From positions 11,611,657-11,675,656 of the forward strand of contig NC_039482.1 of NCBI RefSeq assembly GCF_003590095.1: DNA of 64,000 nucleotides, written 5' to 3'. The stretch is from Trichoplusia ni (lineage: Eukaryota; Arthropoda; Insecta; Lepidoptera; Noctuidae). A program made the position numbers and the translations under genes. The notes under the pieces are model-generated. The model saw nothing but the letters and a program-made list of their open reading frames with translations, was not told where the DNA came from and did not search any database. This document shows, one piece after another, positions 63,358 to 64,000 of this stretch (positions within the stretch are counted from its first letter, which is position 1; each line of letters starts with the position of its first letter).

Positions 63358-64000
63358 GACCTGTCGTAGCCTAAGAGCCCGTGGTAAGCCTCCTGCATTA
63401 TTGTGTCCCGCCTGTCAAACCGTTTAATGTTGACATTGTACTTCGTTTACAAACTATTTTGTATGAAGTCTAGCACGTTGAGAAATTGCACCAAGAAAAG
63501 CTTTATTTCCCTCCGAGTATTACAACAACAAATTAATTTACGATGTTGTTAGTTCAATAAAGTCGATTGGTAAACAAATTAACAGGACGGTCTTTATTTT
63601 AACGGTTATAGTCGTCGTTAGTTTATTTTTCTGAAAGAAAAGTTTTAATTTACTATTTTAGTTGTGATTGTTCTAAATAGTAGTAGTTATATGTGATCAA
63701 TAGTACATCTTTCAAAACTCTGTATTGGAAATATCTTAAAATAGTAATGTGATGGCGTATGCATCCTTCTTCGTTTTTTCTACCTAAAACTGACACTGGA
63801 TTCAACCTCATTTCGTTGTCACACATAAGTATTAGTAGTAGACATCAGCAGATAAAATCAGAATGACGTGTGGATATGAGCACTTGATGAAGGGTAATGT
63901 GACGCAAGAAAACAGCTGATGCTTTGCCGCTCTCGATTCAATTATATTCATAGCAATGACGTTATACATTTGACTTTTCTACTGATGACTATCGGCTTTA
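63358..64000. other. Non-coding window end
   Basis: No gene or repeat that I can support. Confidence 0.45.

Overview
The window looks like a nuclear scaffold piece from a moth or butterfly (Lepidoptera), assembled from long reads and not fully polished. It is AT-rich, its introns have GT/AG borders, and it carries repeat types I recognise from lepidopteran genomes. These are a Lep1-type Helitron with TC...CTAG ends, several tRNA-derived SINEs, copies of the dispersed 'cagcccatattcgtccac' repeat, and a remnant of a non-LTR retrotransposon.

Layout. Positions 1-6302 are non-coding apart from one unassigned 108-codon ORF and two small retroposons. A 13 kb block at 6303-19353 ends exactly at a 1000-N gap (19354-20353). 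The same block appears again at 31548-44600, nearly base for base, differing almost only by single-base indels, mostly in homopolymers. It holds a GC-rich CpG-type promoter with one or two candidate first exons, a LINE remnant and several small repeats. Between the two copies lies the gene-bearing core. It contains a small Tyr/Gly/Asp-rich protein gene (minus, 21789-23239), a golgin-245/GOLGA4 homologue (plus, 23523-29220, eight coding exons) and a C9orf85/DUF2039 homologue (minus, 29762-30680, three exons). The first two share a 283 bp divergent promoter; the last two are tail to tail. From 44601 to 64000 I find no convincing gene, only repeats and one GC-rich promoter-like patch near 60.0 kb.

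The main result concerns the assembly. The golgin gene needs four single-base corrections, three in short homopolymers and one beside two, to read through. The two 13 kb copies differ by the same class of error. Together these suggest false duplication at a contig end and unpolished indels, rather than a pseudogene or an ancient segmental duplication. A very recent true duplication cannot be excluded from sequence alone.

Functionally, the golgin is a trans-Golgi tethering coiled coil with a GRIP domain. C9orf85 is a small zinc-ribbon-like protein of unknown role. The small gene is unrecognised. I did not find a previously undescribed system. The most novel items are the small orphan gene, a family of about 70 bp imperfect palindromes, and well-bounded non-autonomous transposons beside the gap.
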